64,000 bases of DNA, taken from positions 372,001-436,000 of the forward strand of contig CBDFHJ010000010.1 of assembly GCA_965247635.1 (NCBI GenBank), in the 5' to 3' direction. Every line of letters starts with the position of its first letter. The first letter of the stretch is position 1. The stretch is from CBDFHJ01 sp965247635. GTDB lineage: Bacteria; Chloroflexota; Dehalococcoidia; Lucifugimonadales; Australimonadaceae. Under the pieces are notes generated by a model. It was given only the letters and a program-made list of their open reading frames with translations. It was not told where the DNA came from and made no database searches. Both the position numbers and the translations under genes were made by a program. Below are positions 32,379 to 41,073 of this stretch, in pieces.

Positions 32379-33506
32379 TTAACGACCACTGGTGAGTTCC
32401 GCTACCCGTCGCCGCGCCCAGGCGTCGGCCTCCAAGACCGCTTCCAAGGAGCCATCGGCCGTGGGCCGGTGGCCACTCAGCGTCTCGACGACGAGCCGGT
32501 GGATGTCACTGAATCCGATGCGCCCCTGCAGGAAGAGGTGTACAGCCTCTTCGTCGGCGGCGCTGAGCACCGATGGGTACGTGCGGCCCGCCCGGCCCGC
32601 CTCCAGGGCGGTGGCGAAGCAGGGGTAGCGGTCGACGTCCAGCGGCTCGAAAGTAAGCGATGGATACCGTAGCGGCTCGTACCTGTTCAGCGTTTCGTTG
32701 GGGACGCGCTCGGGGTACAGCAACGCGTACTGGATGGGCAGTCGCATGTCCGGCGGGCCCAGCTGCGCCTTCACGGAGCCGTCGGCAAGCTCGACCATGG
32801 AGTGAATGACGCTCTGGGGGTGCACGACCACTTCGATCTTGTCGAAAGGCATGTCAAAGAGCCAGTGGCTCTCGATGACCTCGAAACCCTTGTTCATAAG
32901 GGTGGCGGAGTCGATGGTGATCTTCTGGCCCATTACCCAGGTTGGGTGCGCCAGCGCTTCCCGCGGCGTCACCCCAGGCAGCTCCTCCAGCGGACGTTGC
33001 CGGAAGGGGCCACCCGAGGCGGTGATGATGAGTCGGGCCACGGGCTGCTCCTCGCCGCGAAGGCACTGCCAGATGGCCGAAGGTTCGCTGTCCACGGGCA
33101 GAAGGGGTGCGTCGTGCTCCCGGGCGGTGGCGCAGACCAGCTCGCCCGCCATGATGATGACCTCTTTGTTGGCGAGGGCTACCGCTTTGCCCAACCGGAG
33201 CGCTCCGAGGGTAGGACCCAGTCCCGCCCGCCCTGTGGTGGCCACCATGACTATGTCCACGTCAGGTCGTTGGACCATTTCTTCCATGGGCGTGAGCGTG
33301 GCGCCATTGAGAGGGGCTTCGACAGCGCCGGAGCCCTCGGCCCAGACCACCGAAGGCTTGAACTCGCGTACCTGCTGGGCCAGCAGCTCCAGGTTCTGTC
33401 CGGCGGCCAGACCGACCACTCGGAAGCGGTCTGGGAGGGCCCGGACCACGTCCAGCGTCTGCCTCCCAATGGAGCCTGTGGAACCGAGGATGACGATGCC
33501 TTTCAT
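32379..33506 (-). CDS. dxr: 1-deoxy-D-xylulose 5-phosphate reductoisomerase
   Basis: A 375-residue NADPH enzyme making methylerythritol phosphate, the committed step of the DXP pathway. The nucleotide-binding start GSTGSIGRQTLDV is at 8-20, the metal-binding PVDSEPSAIWQCL near 143-155, and the phosphate loop SGGPFR and HPTWVMGQKITIDSATLMNKG are typical (quoted parts: TIDSATLMNKG). Complete. Adjacent to rseP with no gap, 45 bases after cdsA. Confidence 0.97.
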   Translation of the reverse strand: MKGIVILGSTGSIGRQTLDVVRALPDRFRVVGLAAGQNLELLAQQVREFKPSVVWAEGSGAVEAPLNGATLTPMEEMVQRPDVDIVMVATTGRAGLGPTLGALRLGKAVALANKEVIIMAGELVCATAREHDAPLLPVDSEPSAIWQCLRGEEQPVARLIITASGGPFRQRPLEELPGVTPREALAHPTWVMGQKITIDSATLMNKGFEVIESHWLFDMPFDKIEVVVHPQSVIHSMVELADGSVKAQLGPPDMRLPIQYALLYPERVPNETLNRYEPLRYPSLTFEPLDVDRYPCFATALEAGRAGRTYPSVLSAADEEAVHLFLQGRIGFSDIHRLVVETLSGHRPTADGSLEAVLEADAWARRRVAELTSGR

Positions 33507-33551
33507 ACTATGCCTGAGGGGGAAGGTCTCGCTACAGCCGGACTAACGGCG

Positions 33552-34379
33552 TTATGCCGTCGGCCAGACCATGGCCACATAGTAAACGAGGGGGAAGACC
33601 AGTACAAGGCTGTCCATCCGGTCCAGCAGGCCGCCATGGCCAGGAATGAGGACCCCTGCGTCCTTGACTCCGGCCAGCCGTTTTAGCCGCGACTCCGCCA
33701 GGTCGCCCACCTGGGCCGCGACGGTAATGCCAACGCCCAGCGCCACGGTTGCCCACGCCACGAAGGGTAATCCTAGCAGCGCCACCAAACCCACCGTTGC
33801 CCCCACACCTCCTGCAAAGCCACCCGCCGCGCCTTCCCACGTTTTGCCTGGACTGATGCGTGGGGCCATGGGCCTGCGGCCCACCAAGCGGCCCACCGCG
33901 TAGGCGGTGGTGTCGGTAGCGAAGGCGGCAAACAGGCCCAGCAACAGCCACTCCATTCCGTCGTCCCGGTGCCGCAGCAGGAGCACCGTAGCCAACGGAA
34001 GTCCCACGCCTGCGGCGCCCATCATGGTGGCCAGCCAAGCACCTGGGCCTCGACCTATCCCCTGAAGGAGCAGGGCCAGGGCCAGGAGTAGTCCTACCCC
34101 GCTCCCCAGCACCAGTAGCACCAGCACGCCACTATCAAGGGCAGCCGCCGCCAGGAGCCCCACCGCCAAGAAGCTGCCGGCCCAAGGGATAGGCCGATAG
34201 CCCGCGGCCCTGAACATGGAGTACAACTCCCGGAGACCCCAGATGACGGCAAGGGCGGCCACTACCGCTATCCAAGGCCTACCGGCCCAGACCACAACGC
34301 CCAGGACGGGTAGCGCCACCGCCGCGCTGAGCAACCGTTGGCCCAGTGACTGCGACAGGTGGCGGGTGAGGAGCGGCAT
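33552..34379 (-). CDS. cdsA: Phosphatidate cytidylyltransferase (CDP-diglyceride synthase)
   Basis: A 275-residue integral membrane enzyme that forms CDP-diacylglycerol from phosphatidic acid and CTP. The C-terminal family signature is intact: SRLKRLAGV then KDAGVLIPGHGGLLDRMD with the conserved Lys-Asp, Gly and Asp residues. Seven to eight hydrophobic segments span the protein. Its start codon directly follows the uppS stop region, so the two are coupled, as in most bacteria. Confidence 0.95.
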   Translation of the reverse strand: MPLLTRHLSQSLGQRLLSAAVALPVLGVVVWAGRPWIAVVAALAVIWGLRELYSMFRAAGYRPIPWAGSFLAVGLLAAAALDSGVLVLLVLGSGVGLLLALALLLQGIGRGPGAWLATMMGAAGVGLPLATVLLLRHRDDGMEWLLLGLFAAFATDTTAYAVGRLVGRRPMAPRISPGKTWEGAAGGFAGGVGATVGLVALLGLPFVAWATVALGVGITVAAQVGDLAESRLKRLAGVKDAGVLIPGHGGLLDRMDSLVLVFPLVYYVAMVWPTA

Positions 34380-35123
34380 CTACGTCTCGCTGAGGAGTTT
34401 GCCAAACCGGCGTTGGCGGCGGCGGTACGCTTCCAAGGCCTTCTTCACCTCGGCCTCGTCGAAGTCGGGCCAGTAGGTGGAGGTGTAGTACATCTCGCTA
34501 TAGGCCGCCTGCCAAATAAGGAAGTTGCTGAGCCGCTGTTCGCCCGCCGTGCGGATGATGAGGTCCGGGTCCGGCACACCTGGCAAGCACAGGTGCCGCC
34601 GTATAGTCTCCTCGGTAACCTCTTCCGGAGGGGTATTTTTCTCAAGAATCCGCCGCACGGCCTCCACGATCTCCGCCCTGCCTCCGTAATCAAAGCCCAC
34701 GCAGAGGGTCATGCCGGTGTTGTTCGCCGTGAGGACCAGTGCCTGTTCGATGGCGTCGACAAGTGCGGGGTGCAGCCGCAGCAGGGTACCCATGTGCAGA
34801 ATGCGCACGTTCTCTTGGTGAAGCTTGGGCACCTCCTGGTGGATTACCGACTCAAGCAGCTCCAGCAAGCCGCTGACCTCATGCGACGGACGACCCCAGT
34901 TTTCGGTGGAGAAGGCGTAGAGCGTCACGTAGCGCACCCCCCGGTCCCAAAAGGCGCTTAACACCCGGCGGATACGCTCCGTCCCGATGCGGTGGCCCTC
35001 CAACCGAGGCATGCCGTGGCGCGCCGCCCAGCGGCCGTTGCCATCCATGATGATGGCCACGTGGTCGGGAACGCCTGCCCGTCGCGCGTCTTGCTGTTGC
35101 GCGCCCGAAGTTTTCAGTGCCAT
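34380..35123 (-). CDS. uppS: Isoprenyl transferase (undecaprenyl diphosphate synthase type)
   Basis: A 247-residue cis-prenyltransferase that extends farnesyl diphosphate with IPP to the C55 lipid carrier for the cell wall. The start motif AIIMDGNGRWA (23-33) holds the catalytic Asp27, followed by GHRIGTERIRRVL and the C-terminal RTAGEQRLSNFLIWQAAYSE (about 190-210). Complete. Immediately upstream is frr and downstream cdsA, the standard cluster. Confidence 0.96.
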   Translation of the reverse strand: MALKTSGAQQQDARRAGVPDHVAIIMDGNGRWAARHGMPRLEGHRIGTERIRRVLSAFWDRGVRYVTLYAFSTENWGRPSHEVSGLLELLESVIHQEVPKLHQENVRILHMGTLLRLHPALVDAIEQALVLTANNTGMTLCVGFDYGGRAEIVEAVRRILEKNTPPEEVTEETIRRHLCLPGVPDPDLIIRTAGEQRLSNFLIWQAAYSEMYYTSTYWPDFDEAEVKKALEAYRRRQRRFGKLLSET

Positions 35124-35129
35124 CCGGTC

Positions 35130-35702
35130 CTACCCCTCCATCAGCTCGGATTCCTTCTTCTTGCTGAGCTGGTCCGCGTGGACAATCTGCTCATCGGTGA
35201 GCTTCTGAAGCCGGTCTTGCGCGCGCCGGAGATCGTCCTGGGATATTCCTCCGTCCTTCTCCAGGCGGCGCAGGTGCTCCAAGCCGTCTCGCCGGACGTT
35301 GCGGACTGCGACGTGCTTGTCCTCCAGCAGCTTGTGCACGCGTTTCACAAGCTCACGTCGACGCTCGTCGGTGAGGGGTGGGACCGGTAGACGGATGACG
35401 GCGCCATCATTACTGGGGGTTAGGCCCAGGTCTGCTCGCAGGATCTCTCTTTCGATGGTGGACACGGCGCTTCGGTCCCACGGCTGGACAACGAGAAGCC
35501 GTGCGTCTGGAGCCGAGATGGTAGCGAGCTGGTTCAGGGGCATCGCCGTGCCATGGTAGTCAACGTTCACGCTGTCCAGAAGGCTGGGTGTCGCGCGGCC
35601 GGTGCGGACAGTGTCGATCTCCCGTTGAAACAGCTGGACCGACTTGCCCATCCGTTCGCCGACATCATGCAGGATCTCATCAACGGTGGAAAGCTGTGTC
35701 AC
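35130..35702 (-). CDS. frr: Ribosome recycling factor
   Basis: A 190-residue translation factor that splits post-termination ribosomes with EF-G. The VRTGRATPSLLDSVNVDYHG region (quoted in part: VRTGRATPSLLD) and the C-terminal DEQIVHADQLSKKKESELM helix match the family; length is as usual. It lies between pyrH and uppS, six bases from uppS, in the conserved translation-to-lipid operon. Confidence 0.96.
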   Translation of the reverse strand: MTQLSTVDEILHDVGERMGKSVQLFQREIDTVRTGRATPSLLDSVNVDYHGTAMPLNQLATISAPDARLLVVQPWDRSAVSTIEREILRADLGLTPSNDGAVIRLPVPPLTDERRRELVKRVHKLLEDKHVAVRNVRRDGLEHLRRLEKDGGISQDDLRRAQDRLQKLTDEQIVHADQLSKKKESELMEG

Positions 35703-35728
35703 AGCCCCTCCTTAGCTCGCGCTGTCGC

Positions 35729-36487
35729 CTACCGGGTGCCGGTCTCGACTCCCACTGGTCTGTCGGGGGGGTCGATGAGCGTCCCGATGGGCGCGCCCTG
35801 CAAGAGCCGAAGCGCGCTGCCAGGCTGAAAGATATCAAATACTCGGATGGGTAGGTTGTTTTCCATGCAAAGGGCGAGGGCGGTCTGGTCCATGACCTCC
35901 AGGTGCTGGTTGATCAGCTCCATGTGGTGTATATGGACAAGCTTCTTGGCGTTTGGGTTCTTCTGTGGGTCGTCGTCGTAAACGCCGTCCACCTTGTTCT
36001 TGGCCATGAGAAGGATGGTGGCGCCAATCTCTACGGCGCGCAGTGCCGCTGTAGTGTCGGTGGTCATATACGGGTTGCCGGTGCCGGCAGCGAAGATCAC
36101 CACCCGCCCCTTCTCCAGGTGTCGGATTGCCCGGCGGCGAATGTACGGCTCAGCGACAGACCGAATGTCGAGGGCCGATTGGGTTCGCGTGATAACGCCC
36201 TGTCGCTCCAGTGCGTCCTGAAGGGCTAGCGCATTAATCACGGTGGCCAGCATCCCAGCGTAGTCGGCCGTGGCCCGGTCCATTCCCCTGCGTTCGGCCT
36301 CGACGCCACGCCAAATATTCCCACCGCCAACCACCAGCGCGAGCTCCGTGCCGGTAGTCAGGGCGGCCTCTACCTCAGTAGCGATATATTGGAGTACCGC
36401 CCAGTCGAGTCCAACGGCGCTTTCGCCCTGCAGCGCCTCGCCGCTGAGCTTGAGGACTGCTCGCGTATAGGGAGCTGGCACGGGCAC
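35729..36487 (-). CDS. pyrH: Uridylate kinase
   Basis: A 252-residue amino-acid-kinase-fold enzyme that phosphorylates UMP, a hexamer regulated by GTP and UTP in bacteria. The start segment VLKLSGEALQGE, the VVGGGNIWRGVEAE loop (48-61 region) and the ATP-binding stretch AAGTGNPYMTTDTTAALRA are typical. Complete. Positioned after tsf and before frr in the operon. Confidence 0.96.
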   Translation of the reverse strand: MPVPAPYTRAVLKLSGEALQGESAVGLDWAVLQYIATEVEAALTTGTELALVVGGGNIWRGVEAERRGMDRATADYAGMLATVINALALQDALERQGVITRTQSALDIRSVAEPYIRRRAIRHLEKGRVVIFAAGTGNPYMTTDTTAALRAVEIGATILLMAKNKVDGVYDDDPQKNPNAKKLVHIHHMELINQHLEVMDQTALALCMENNLPIRVFDIFQPGSALRLLQGAPIGTLIDPPDRPVGVETGTR

Positions 36488-36503
36488 CTCCCGGCGAAAC
36501 GGT

Positions 36504-37007
36504 TTACTCGCCCAGGCTAAAACGGGCCATTCGGCGCACCCGAATGTTCTCTCCCAACTGGGCCTTCACGCCTAAGAGCAAGTCATCGACGGTCTGGGAG
36601 GGGTCTTTAATAAAGGCTTGCTGAAGCAGGCAGACCTCCTCCGGAGGCCGAGAGTCTTCGGCGGGCATGTCCTCTTTGTCGAGGTACTCGGGGGCCATGG
36701 CCGCCACTTGCATAGCCAGGTTGTGGGCAAACTCCCTGAACTCGGCTGTACGGGCCACGAAATCGGTCTCGCAGTTGACCTCTACCATGGCGCCGATACG
36801 ACTACCCGCATGGACATAGGCTTCAACGGCACCTTCCGAAGTAGCCCGTTCCGACTTCGAAGCAGCCTTGGTGACCCCTCTGGTCCGCAACAGTTCCTCG
36901 GCCTTGGCCAGATCACCGTTCGCCTCCTCCAAGGCGCGCTTGCAATCCATGATGCCCGCGCCTGTCCGCTCGCGTAGGGCGCGAATAGCGTCGGTAGTGA
37001 CCTGCAC
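36504..37007 (-). CDS. tsf: Elongation factor Ts (short form)
   Basis: A 167-residue guanine-nucleotide exchange factor for EF-Tu. The N-terminal TDAIRALRERTGAGIMDCKRAL and the TDFVARTAEFREFAHNLAMQ contact region (quoted in part: ETDFVARTAEF) are present. It is shorter than the 280-residue enterobacterial protein because it has a single core subdomain, as in Thermus-like and Chloroflexota forms. Directly after rpsB, before pyrH. Confidence 0.94.
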   Translation of the reverse strand: MQVTTDAIRALRERTGAGIMDCKRALEEANGDLAKAEELLRTRGVTKAASKSERATSEGAVEAYVHAGSRIGAMVEVNCETDFVARTAEFREFAHNLAMQVAAMAPEYLDKEDMPAEDSRPPEEVCLLQQAFIKDPSQTVDDLLLGVKAQLGENIRVRRMARFSLGE

Positions 37008-37088
37008 TGCGTTACCTCATCTCTCGTGACGTATGGTGATTGGTGAGCCCAGCACGGCAAGCACGTGAGCAGGTGACGGGTAAGGGAG

Positions 37089-37898
37089 CTATGCCTCGGA
37101 TGCCACCAGCGGGGCCGCTTCGTCGGCTTCAACCTCCTGCTCGCTCTGCTCGGCAAACCACTGGTTGTGACCCTCGATGGCAGCGTCGGCGAGGAAGCCG
37201 CTCACAAGGCGTATGGAGCGGATGGCGTCGTCGTTGCCCGGGATCGGGCAGTCCACGAGGTCTGGATCGCAGTCCGTGTCCACCACGGCAACGATGGGAA
37301 TGCCTATCTTGCGCGCCTCCGCCACGGCGATGTCCTCCCTGCCGATATCGATGATAAACAGGGCTCCGGGAAGGGTTGTCATCTCCTTAAACCCACCCAG
37401 GTACCGGTTCATCTTCTCCTGTTGCCGCCCCAACTTCTGGACCTCTTTTTTGGGCAGCAGCGTCAACTCGCCCTTGGCGCGTCGGTTTTCCAACCGCACT
37501 AAGTAATCGATCCGCGTCTGGATTGTCTCAAAGTTCGTGAGGGTGCCCCCAAGCCAACGCTGGTTGGAGTAGTACTGGCCCGAGCGAACCGCTTCCTCCT
37601 GGACGCTATCTTGGGCCTGCTTCTTGGTGCCCACCATGAGAAGTTTCTTGCCCGCGGCGGTTACGCCCGTGACAAAATTGCACGCGCGCTGCAGCAACTC
37701 CATGGTCTGCTGGAGGTCGATGATGTGGATGCCGTTGCGCTGGGCAAAGATGTACCTTTTCATCTTCGGGTTCCAGCGCTGGGTCTGGTGGCCGAAATGG
37801 ACGCCCGCTTCCAGCAGAGCCTTCATGCTCAACGGTTCCGACACCTTGGTAGGTTTCTCTACCGTGGCGCCCTCCACTACTACGCTCTCGTCTGCCAT
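37089..37898 (-). CDS. rpsB: 30S ribosomal protein S2
   Basis: A 269-residue small-subunit protein. SMKALLEAGVHFGHQTQRWN, FAQRNGIHIIDLQQT, WLGGTLTNFETI and PGALFIIDIGREDIAVAEA are all S2 hallmarks (quoted segments kept short: AGVHFGHQT, GGTLTNF). N-terminal and C-terminal extensions of about 20 residues are acidic. First gene of the nine-gene operon ending with ispG, behind a clear promoter. Confidence 0.96.
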   Translation of the reverse strand: MADESVVVEGATVEKPTKVSEPLSMKALLEAGVHFGHQTQRWNPKMKRYIFAQRNGIHIIDLQQTMELLQRACNFVTGVTAAGKKLLMVGTKKQAQDSVQEEAVRSGQYYSNQRWLGGTLTNFETIQTRIDYLVRLENRRAKGELTLLPKKEVQKLGRQQEKMNRYLGGFKEMTTLPGALFIIDIGREDIAVAEARKIGIPIVAVVDTDCDPDLVDCPIPGNDDAIRSIRLVSGFLADAAIEGHNQWFAEQSEQEVEADEAAPLVASEA

Positions 37899-37975
37899 TC
37901 ACCCTGCCTTTCCATGCTTGATGGGGTGGCCAAGCTCGGCTCCTCCCACTCAGCGTGCGCGTGGTAACGGCGGTC

Positions 37976-38004
37976 AGTATAGCATAGGCCACCCATCGCG
38001 ACAA
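37976..38004 (-). promoter_or_regulatory. Promoter of the rpsB operon
   Basis: TTGTCG, 17 bases, TATACT on the minus strand. The start of transcription would be near 37969, leaving a leader of about 70 bases before rpsB. Leaders of rpsB often bind S2 for feedback control; I see no defined motif here that proves this. Confidence 0.6.
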
Positions 38005-38122
38005 CGGCGTCGTTCGTGGCTGTGGGAGTCACGCAGCCGGGTAGTGTTCCGCGTGGTAGCCGCCTCAAGATTTCTGTGTCCAGCGGCCTTGGCCGCCGAG
38101 CTTAGCCATGGGGGAATCAGCG

Positions 38123-38851
38123 CTAGGGCGAACCGTCTAACCAGCGGCGGACGTCGGAGAGCACGGCATCCAGCCCTTCACTCGTCAACCGGCCGGTGTT
38201 GGTATTACGCGGGCTCGGGTGATAGGAGACGAGCAGCACCGGCAGACCAGGCCCAAGGTCGTACCGCGCCCCATGTTGGAAAGCGAGCCGCACGCGGCTG
38301 CCCACGCGTTCCGACAGGGCACGCAAGAAGTTATCAAAGGCGATACGCCCAAAGGTCAGGACCACGGCGGTGTTCGGCAGTAGCCCCATCTCCTCCACGA
38401 GAAACGCGCGGCAGGTATGCTGCTCTTGGGTGGTGGGTTTGTCCTGGGGGGGTGCGCATCGGACCACAGCCACCTCGTAGGCATCGATAAGCCGTAACCC
38501 GTCGCCTCGGTGCTGCGAAGTGGGTTGGGTAGCGAACCCTGCCCGGTACAACGCGCCCACCAGAAAATCAGCCGTCGGGTCGCCGGTAAACATACGCCCC
38601 GTGCGATTGGCGCCGTGGGAAGCCGGCGCAAGTCCCACCAGGAGGAGCCGGCCCCGCGGGTCGCCATGGCTTGGCACCGGGGCCCCCCAGTACTCCCAGT
38701 CGGCGTACCGGGCGCGCTTCTCCCTGGCTATCCGCTCCCGGTGCTCCACCAATCGCGGACAGGCCCGGCAGGAAACGATCCGTTCTTGAAGGACCGCCAG
38801 CGCCCCCGATATCCGGTCATCCAGCCAATCGTGATGTATGGACTCGCTCAC
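38123..38851 (-). CDS. udgB: Type 5 uracil-DNA glycosylase (UdgB)
   Basis: A 242-residue iron-sulfur uracil-DNA glycosylase of the family 5 type, with broad activity on deaminated bases. Motif 1 reads GLAPASHGANRTGRMFTGD (about 72-90), typical for type 5, and motif 2 LVSYHPSPRNTNTG near 208-221. The cluster cysteines are in SCRACPRLVEHR and in RCAPP and CRAFLVEE. Together with the family 4 enzyme at 12.6 kb, this gives two distinct uracil-removal routes. Single gene, divergent from the hydrolase pair. Confidence 0.93.
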   Translation of the reverse strand: MSESIHHDWLDDRISGALAVLQERIVSCRACPRLVEHRERIAREKRARYADWEYWGAPVPSHGDPRGRLLLVGLAPASHGANRTGRMFTGDPTADFLVGALYRAGFATQPTSQHRGDGLRLIDAYEVAVVRCAPPQDKPTTQEQHTCRAFLVEEMGLLPNTAVVLTFGRIAFDNFLRALSERVGSRVRLAFQHGARYDLGPGLPVLLVSYHPSPRNTNTGRLTSEGLDAVLSDVRRWLDGSP

Positions 38852-38910
38852 CTTGCCCCTCTCGGCAAGGAGTGGTATACCACACTCACATCACTATCGC
38901 GGAGGGGAAT

Positions 38911-39845
38911 ATGGCGACGACAACGAGCAGCATTACGTTGAACCGACACGCAGGCGCGAAGCCGTACACAAAGACGTGGGAGTCTATCTACGTCGAGCTG
39001 TTGGGCGCCCAGGTACGAATGGTGAAGGGGAAGAAGTACGTTACCCGAACCATCGAGGCCGGCGAGGGCGAGCCGCTGATCCTGGTCCACGGCTCCGGGG
39101 GCAGCGCCGAGTCGTGGTTCCGGAACATCAAGAACCTGGCCGACAACCACGGGTTCCACGTGTACGCCATCGACGCGCTCTACCACGGCTTCTCCAGCAA
39201 GGAGCCGGCGGATGACGCCGACCGGGTCGGCCGGCAGGTCGAGCACGTGCTGGACTTCATGGACGCCGAGGGCATCGAGAAGGCGAACTTCGAGGGCGAG
39301 TCCATGGGCTCCTACATCGGGTTCCGGTTGGCGTTGGAGCACCCGGAGCGACCCTCAAGGTCGGCTTGAACACGGGCGCTTACTTCATGAACTTCAAGCG
39401 GGAGTTCGCGCCGTCGCTCCAGCCCTCTAATGCGTTACAAGTCCTCACCCAGGAGTTGCTTGAAAACCCGAGCCCGGAGACCGTCCGGCATCGAATGGAG
39501 TGGCTCATGGCCTCGCCAGAGCGGGTGCAGGACGAGCTGGTGGCGCTCCGGGTGAAGTTCTTCAACATGCCGGAGCTGCGGCAGGCCCAGAGCCGGACGG
39601 GGCCCAGCGCGGCGGGCGTGACGATGCGCCGGTACGAGGAGGAGGACTGCGCGAAGATAACGGTCCCCACCTTGGTCTTTTGGACCGAGTTCAACCCGGG
39701 CAACGGCCCGGACCAGGGCGAGTACTTCGCCAGCCTGATCCCCGGCGCCAAGTACTACTGCATGGCCGACGCGGCCCACTGGCCTCAGTACGAACACCCA
39801 GAGGAGCGCGACCAAGTTATCGCCGACTTCCTCAAGGGCAAGTAG
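38911..39845 (+). pseudogene. Frameshifted alpha/beta hydrolase, first of a duplicated pair
   Basis: The first part (38911-39369) reads MATTTSSITLNRHAGA onward, with the oxyanion segment LVHGSGG and the nucleophile elbow GESMGS, and stops early after EHPERPSRSA. The rest continues in another frame from 39351 (TLKVGLNTG) to 39845, ending in DVIADFLKGK-like sequence as in its neighbour (VIADFLKGK). Aligned with the intact paralogue at 40022, one base is missing at 39350/39351 and all else fits without gaps. It is either a fresh pseudogene or a sequencing error; the rest looks fully functional. Start ATG 38911 follows GGAGGGG. Followed by its own terminator. Confidence 0.85.
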
Positions 39846-39860
39846 CGAGGCACTGACACG

Positions 39861-39915
39861 GCACGTCCACCTGCGAAGGGAGTGAATAACGTCCCGGGCC
39901 AGGTGGGCGTGCTTC
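39861..39915 (+). terminator. Terminator after the frameshifted hydrolase
   Basis: GCACGTCCACCTG and CAGGTGGGCGTGC form a 13-base-pair stem with one G-U pair around a 26-base loop, followed by TTCTC. The stem and loop repeat, with changes, after the second hydrolase, showing that the duplication included the 3' flank. Confidence 0.65.
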
Positions 39916-40021
39916 TCCGCTACGGCAGCGGTCCTCGCTGAGTCGGTGTCGTATACGGCCGGTTGCAATCGGCATGTCTCGGTGATATACAGAAGCGCAG
40001 CTATCCCAGAGGAGGGAACGT

Positions 40022-40966
40022 ATGACGACTACATTGGCGGTAAAGGCACCGACTGTGAAGCCCCTCAGCGATTGGCAGTCCGTCGCCACGGAGCTGCTGG
40101 GCACGCAGACCCGCATCGTCCAGGGCAAGGAGTTCCATCACCGCATAATCGAGTGTGGAACGCAGGGCGAGCCCCTGATTCTGATCCACGGCGTCGGCGG
40201 CCATGCCGAGACCTACGCCCGCAACATGCACAACCTGGCCAACAACGGGTTCCACGTCTACGCCATCGACGCGCTCTACCACGGTTTCTCCAGCAAGGGG
40301 CCGCAGGTGGACAACCGCACGGAGAAGCAGGCCGACGCGCTGGCCGACCTTATCCAGGCGCTGGGCCACCCGTGGGCCCACGTGGAAGGCGAGTCCATGG
40401 GCGGCGCTATCACCTTCATGTTCGGCATGAAGTACCCACAACTATCCGGCAAGCTCATTCTGAACACCGGCGTCGGCGCCATTGACTTTAAGAAGACCGA
40501 CTTCCCTCAGAACCCGGGCGGCGGGGACACGCTTCAAGAGCTTTCGCTGAAGTCCATCCTGGAGCCTACCTTCGAGACCGTTCGAGCACGGATGGAGTGG
40601 CTGGTGGCTGAGCCAAGCCGCATGACCGCCGAGATGGTGGACATCAGGCTGCGGCTCTACAGCTTCCCGGAGATCTACGAGTCCATCAAGTGGGTCTATC
40701 GGGTCGGCCAGAGCCAGAACTGGGCGCAGGCCCAAACAGCCCAGCGCAGGTACACGGAGGAGGAGGTCCAGGAGCAGTTCAAGCCTCAGGCCCTGGTCTT
40801 CTGGACTGAGAAGAACCCAGGCCAAGGCCCAGCCTACGGCGAGTACGTTTCCAACGTCATTCCCGGGGCCAAGTTCTACTCCGTGGCCGATGCCGCCCAC
40901 TGGCCACAGTGGGAGAAGCCCGAGGAGCACGACCAGGTGCTCATCGACTTCATCAAGGGCAAGTAA
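40022..40966 (+). CDS. Alpha/beta hydrolase, second of a duplicated pair
   Basis: A 314-residue alpha/beta-fold hydrolase. The oxyanion region LILIHGVGGHAETY (54-67), nucleophile elbow GESMGG (near 122-127) and a C-terminal DAAHWPQWEKPEEHDQV with the catalytic histidine are visible; the acid is probably the Asp/Glu near FWTEKNPGQGP. The general form resembles meta-cleavage-product hydrolases and related aromatic-degradation hydrolases, but the extended N-terminus (about 40 residues before the core) and the DALYHGFS loop do not identify the substrate. Paralogue of the frameshifted copy upstream. GGAGGG precedes ATG 40022. Confidence 0.85.
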   Translation: MTTTLAVKAPTVKPLSDWQSVATELLGTQTRIVQGKEFHHRIIECGTQGEPLILIHGVGGHAETYARNMHNLANNGFHVYAIDALYHGFSSKGPQVDNRTEKQADALADLIQALGHPWAHVEGESMGGAITFMFGMKYPQLSGKLILNTGVGAIDFKKTDFPQNPGGGDTLQELSLKSILEPTFETVRARMEWLVAEPSRMTAEMVDIRLRLYSFPEIYESIKWVYRVGQSQNWAQAQTAQRRYTEEEVQEQFKPQALVFWTEKNPGQGPAYGEYVSNVIPGAKFYSVADAAHWPQWEKPEEHDQVLIDFIKGK

Positions 40967-40981
40967 CTAGGCACCGACATA

Positions 40982-41036
40982 GCGCGCCCACCTGCGGGAG
41001 ATTGAATACATCCCGGCCCAGGTGGGCGCGCTTTTC
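40982..41036 (+). terminator. Terminator after the intact hydrolase
   Basis: GCGCGCCCACCTG pairs perfectly with CAGGTGGGCGCGC over 13 bases with a 24-base loop, followed by TTTT. Clear homologue of the terminator at 39861. Confidence 0.8.
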
Positions 41037-41073
41037 TGCTATGGCACGCGGTCCTCGCTGAGGAGACAAGAAG

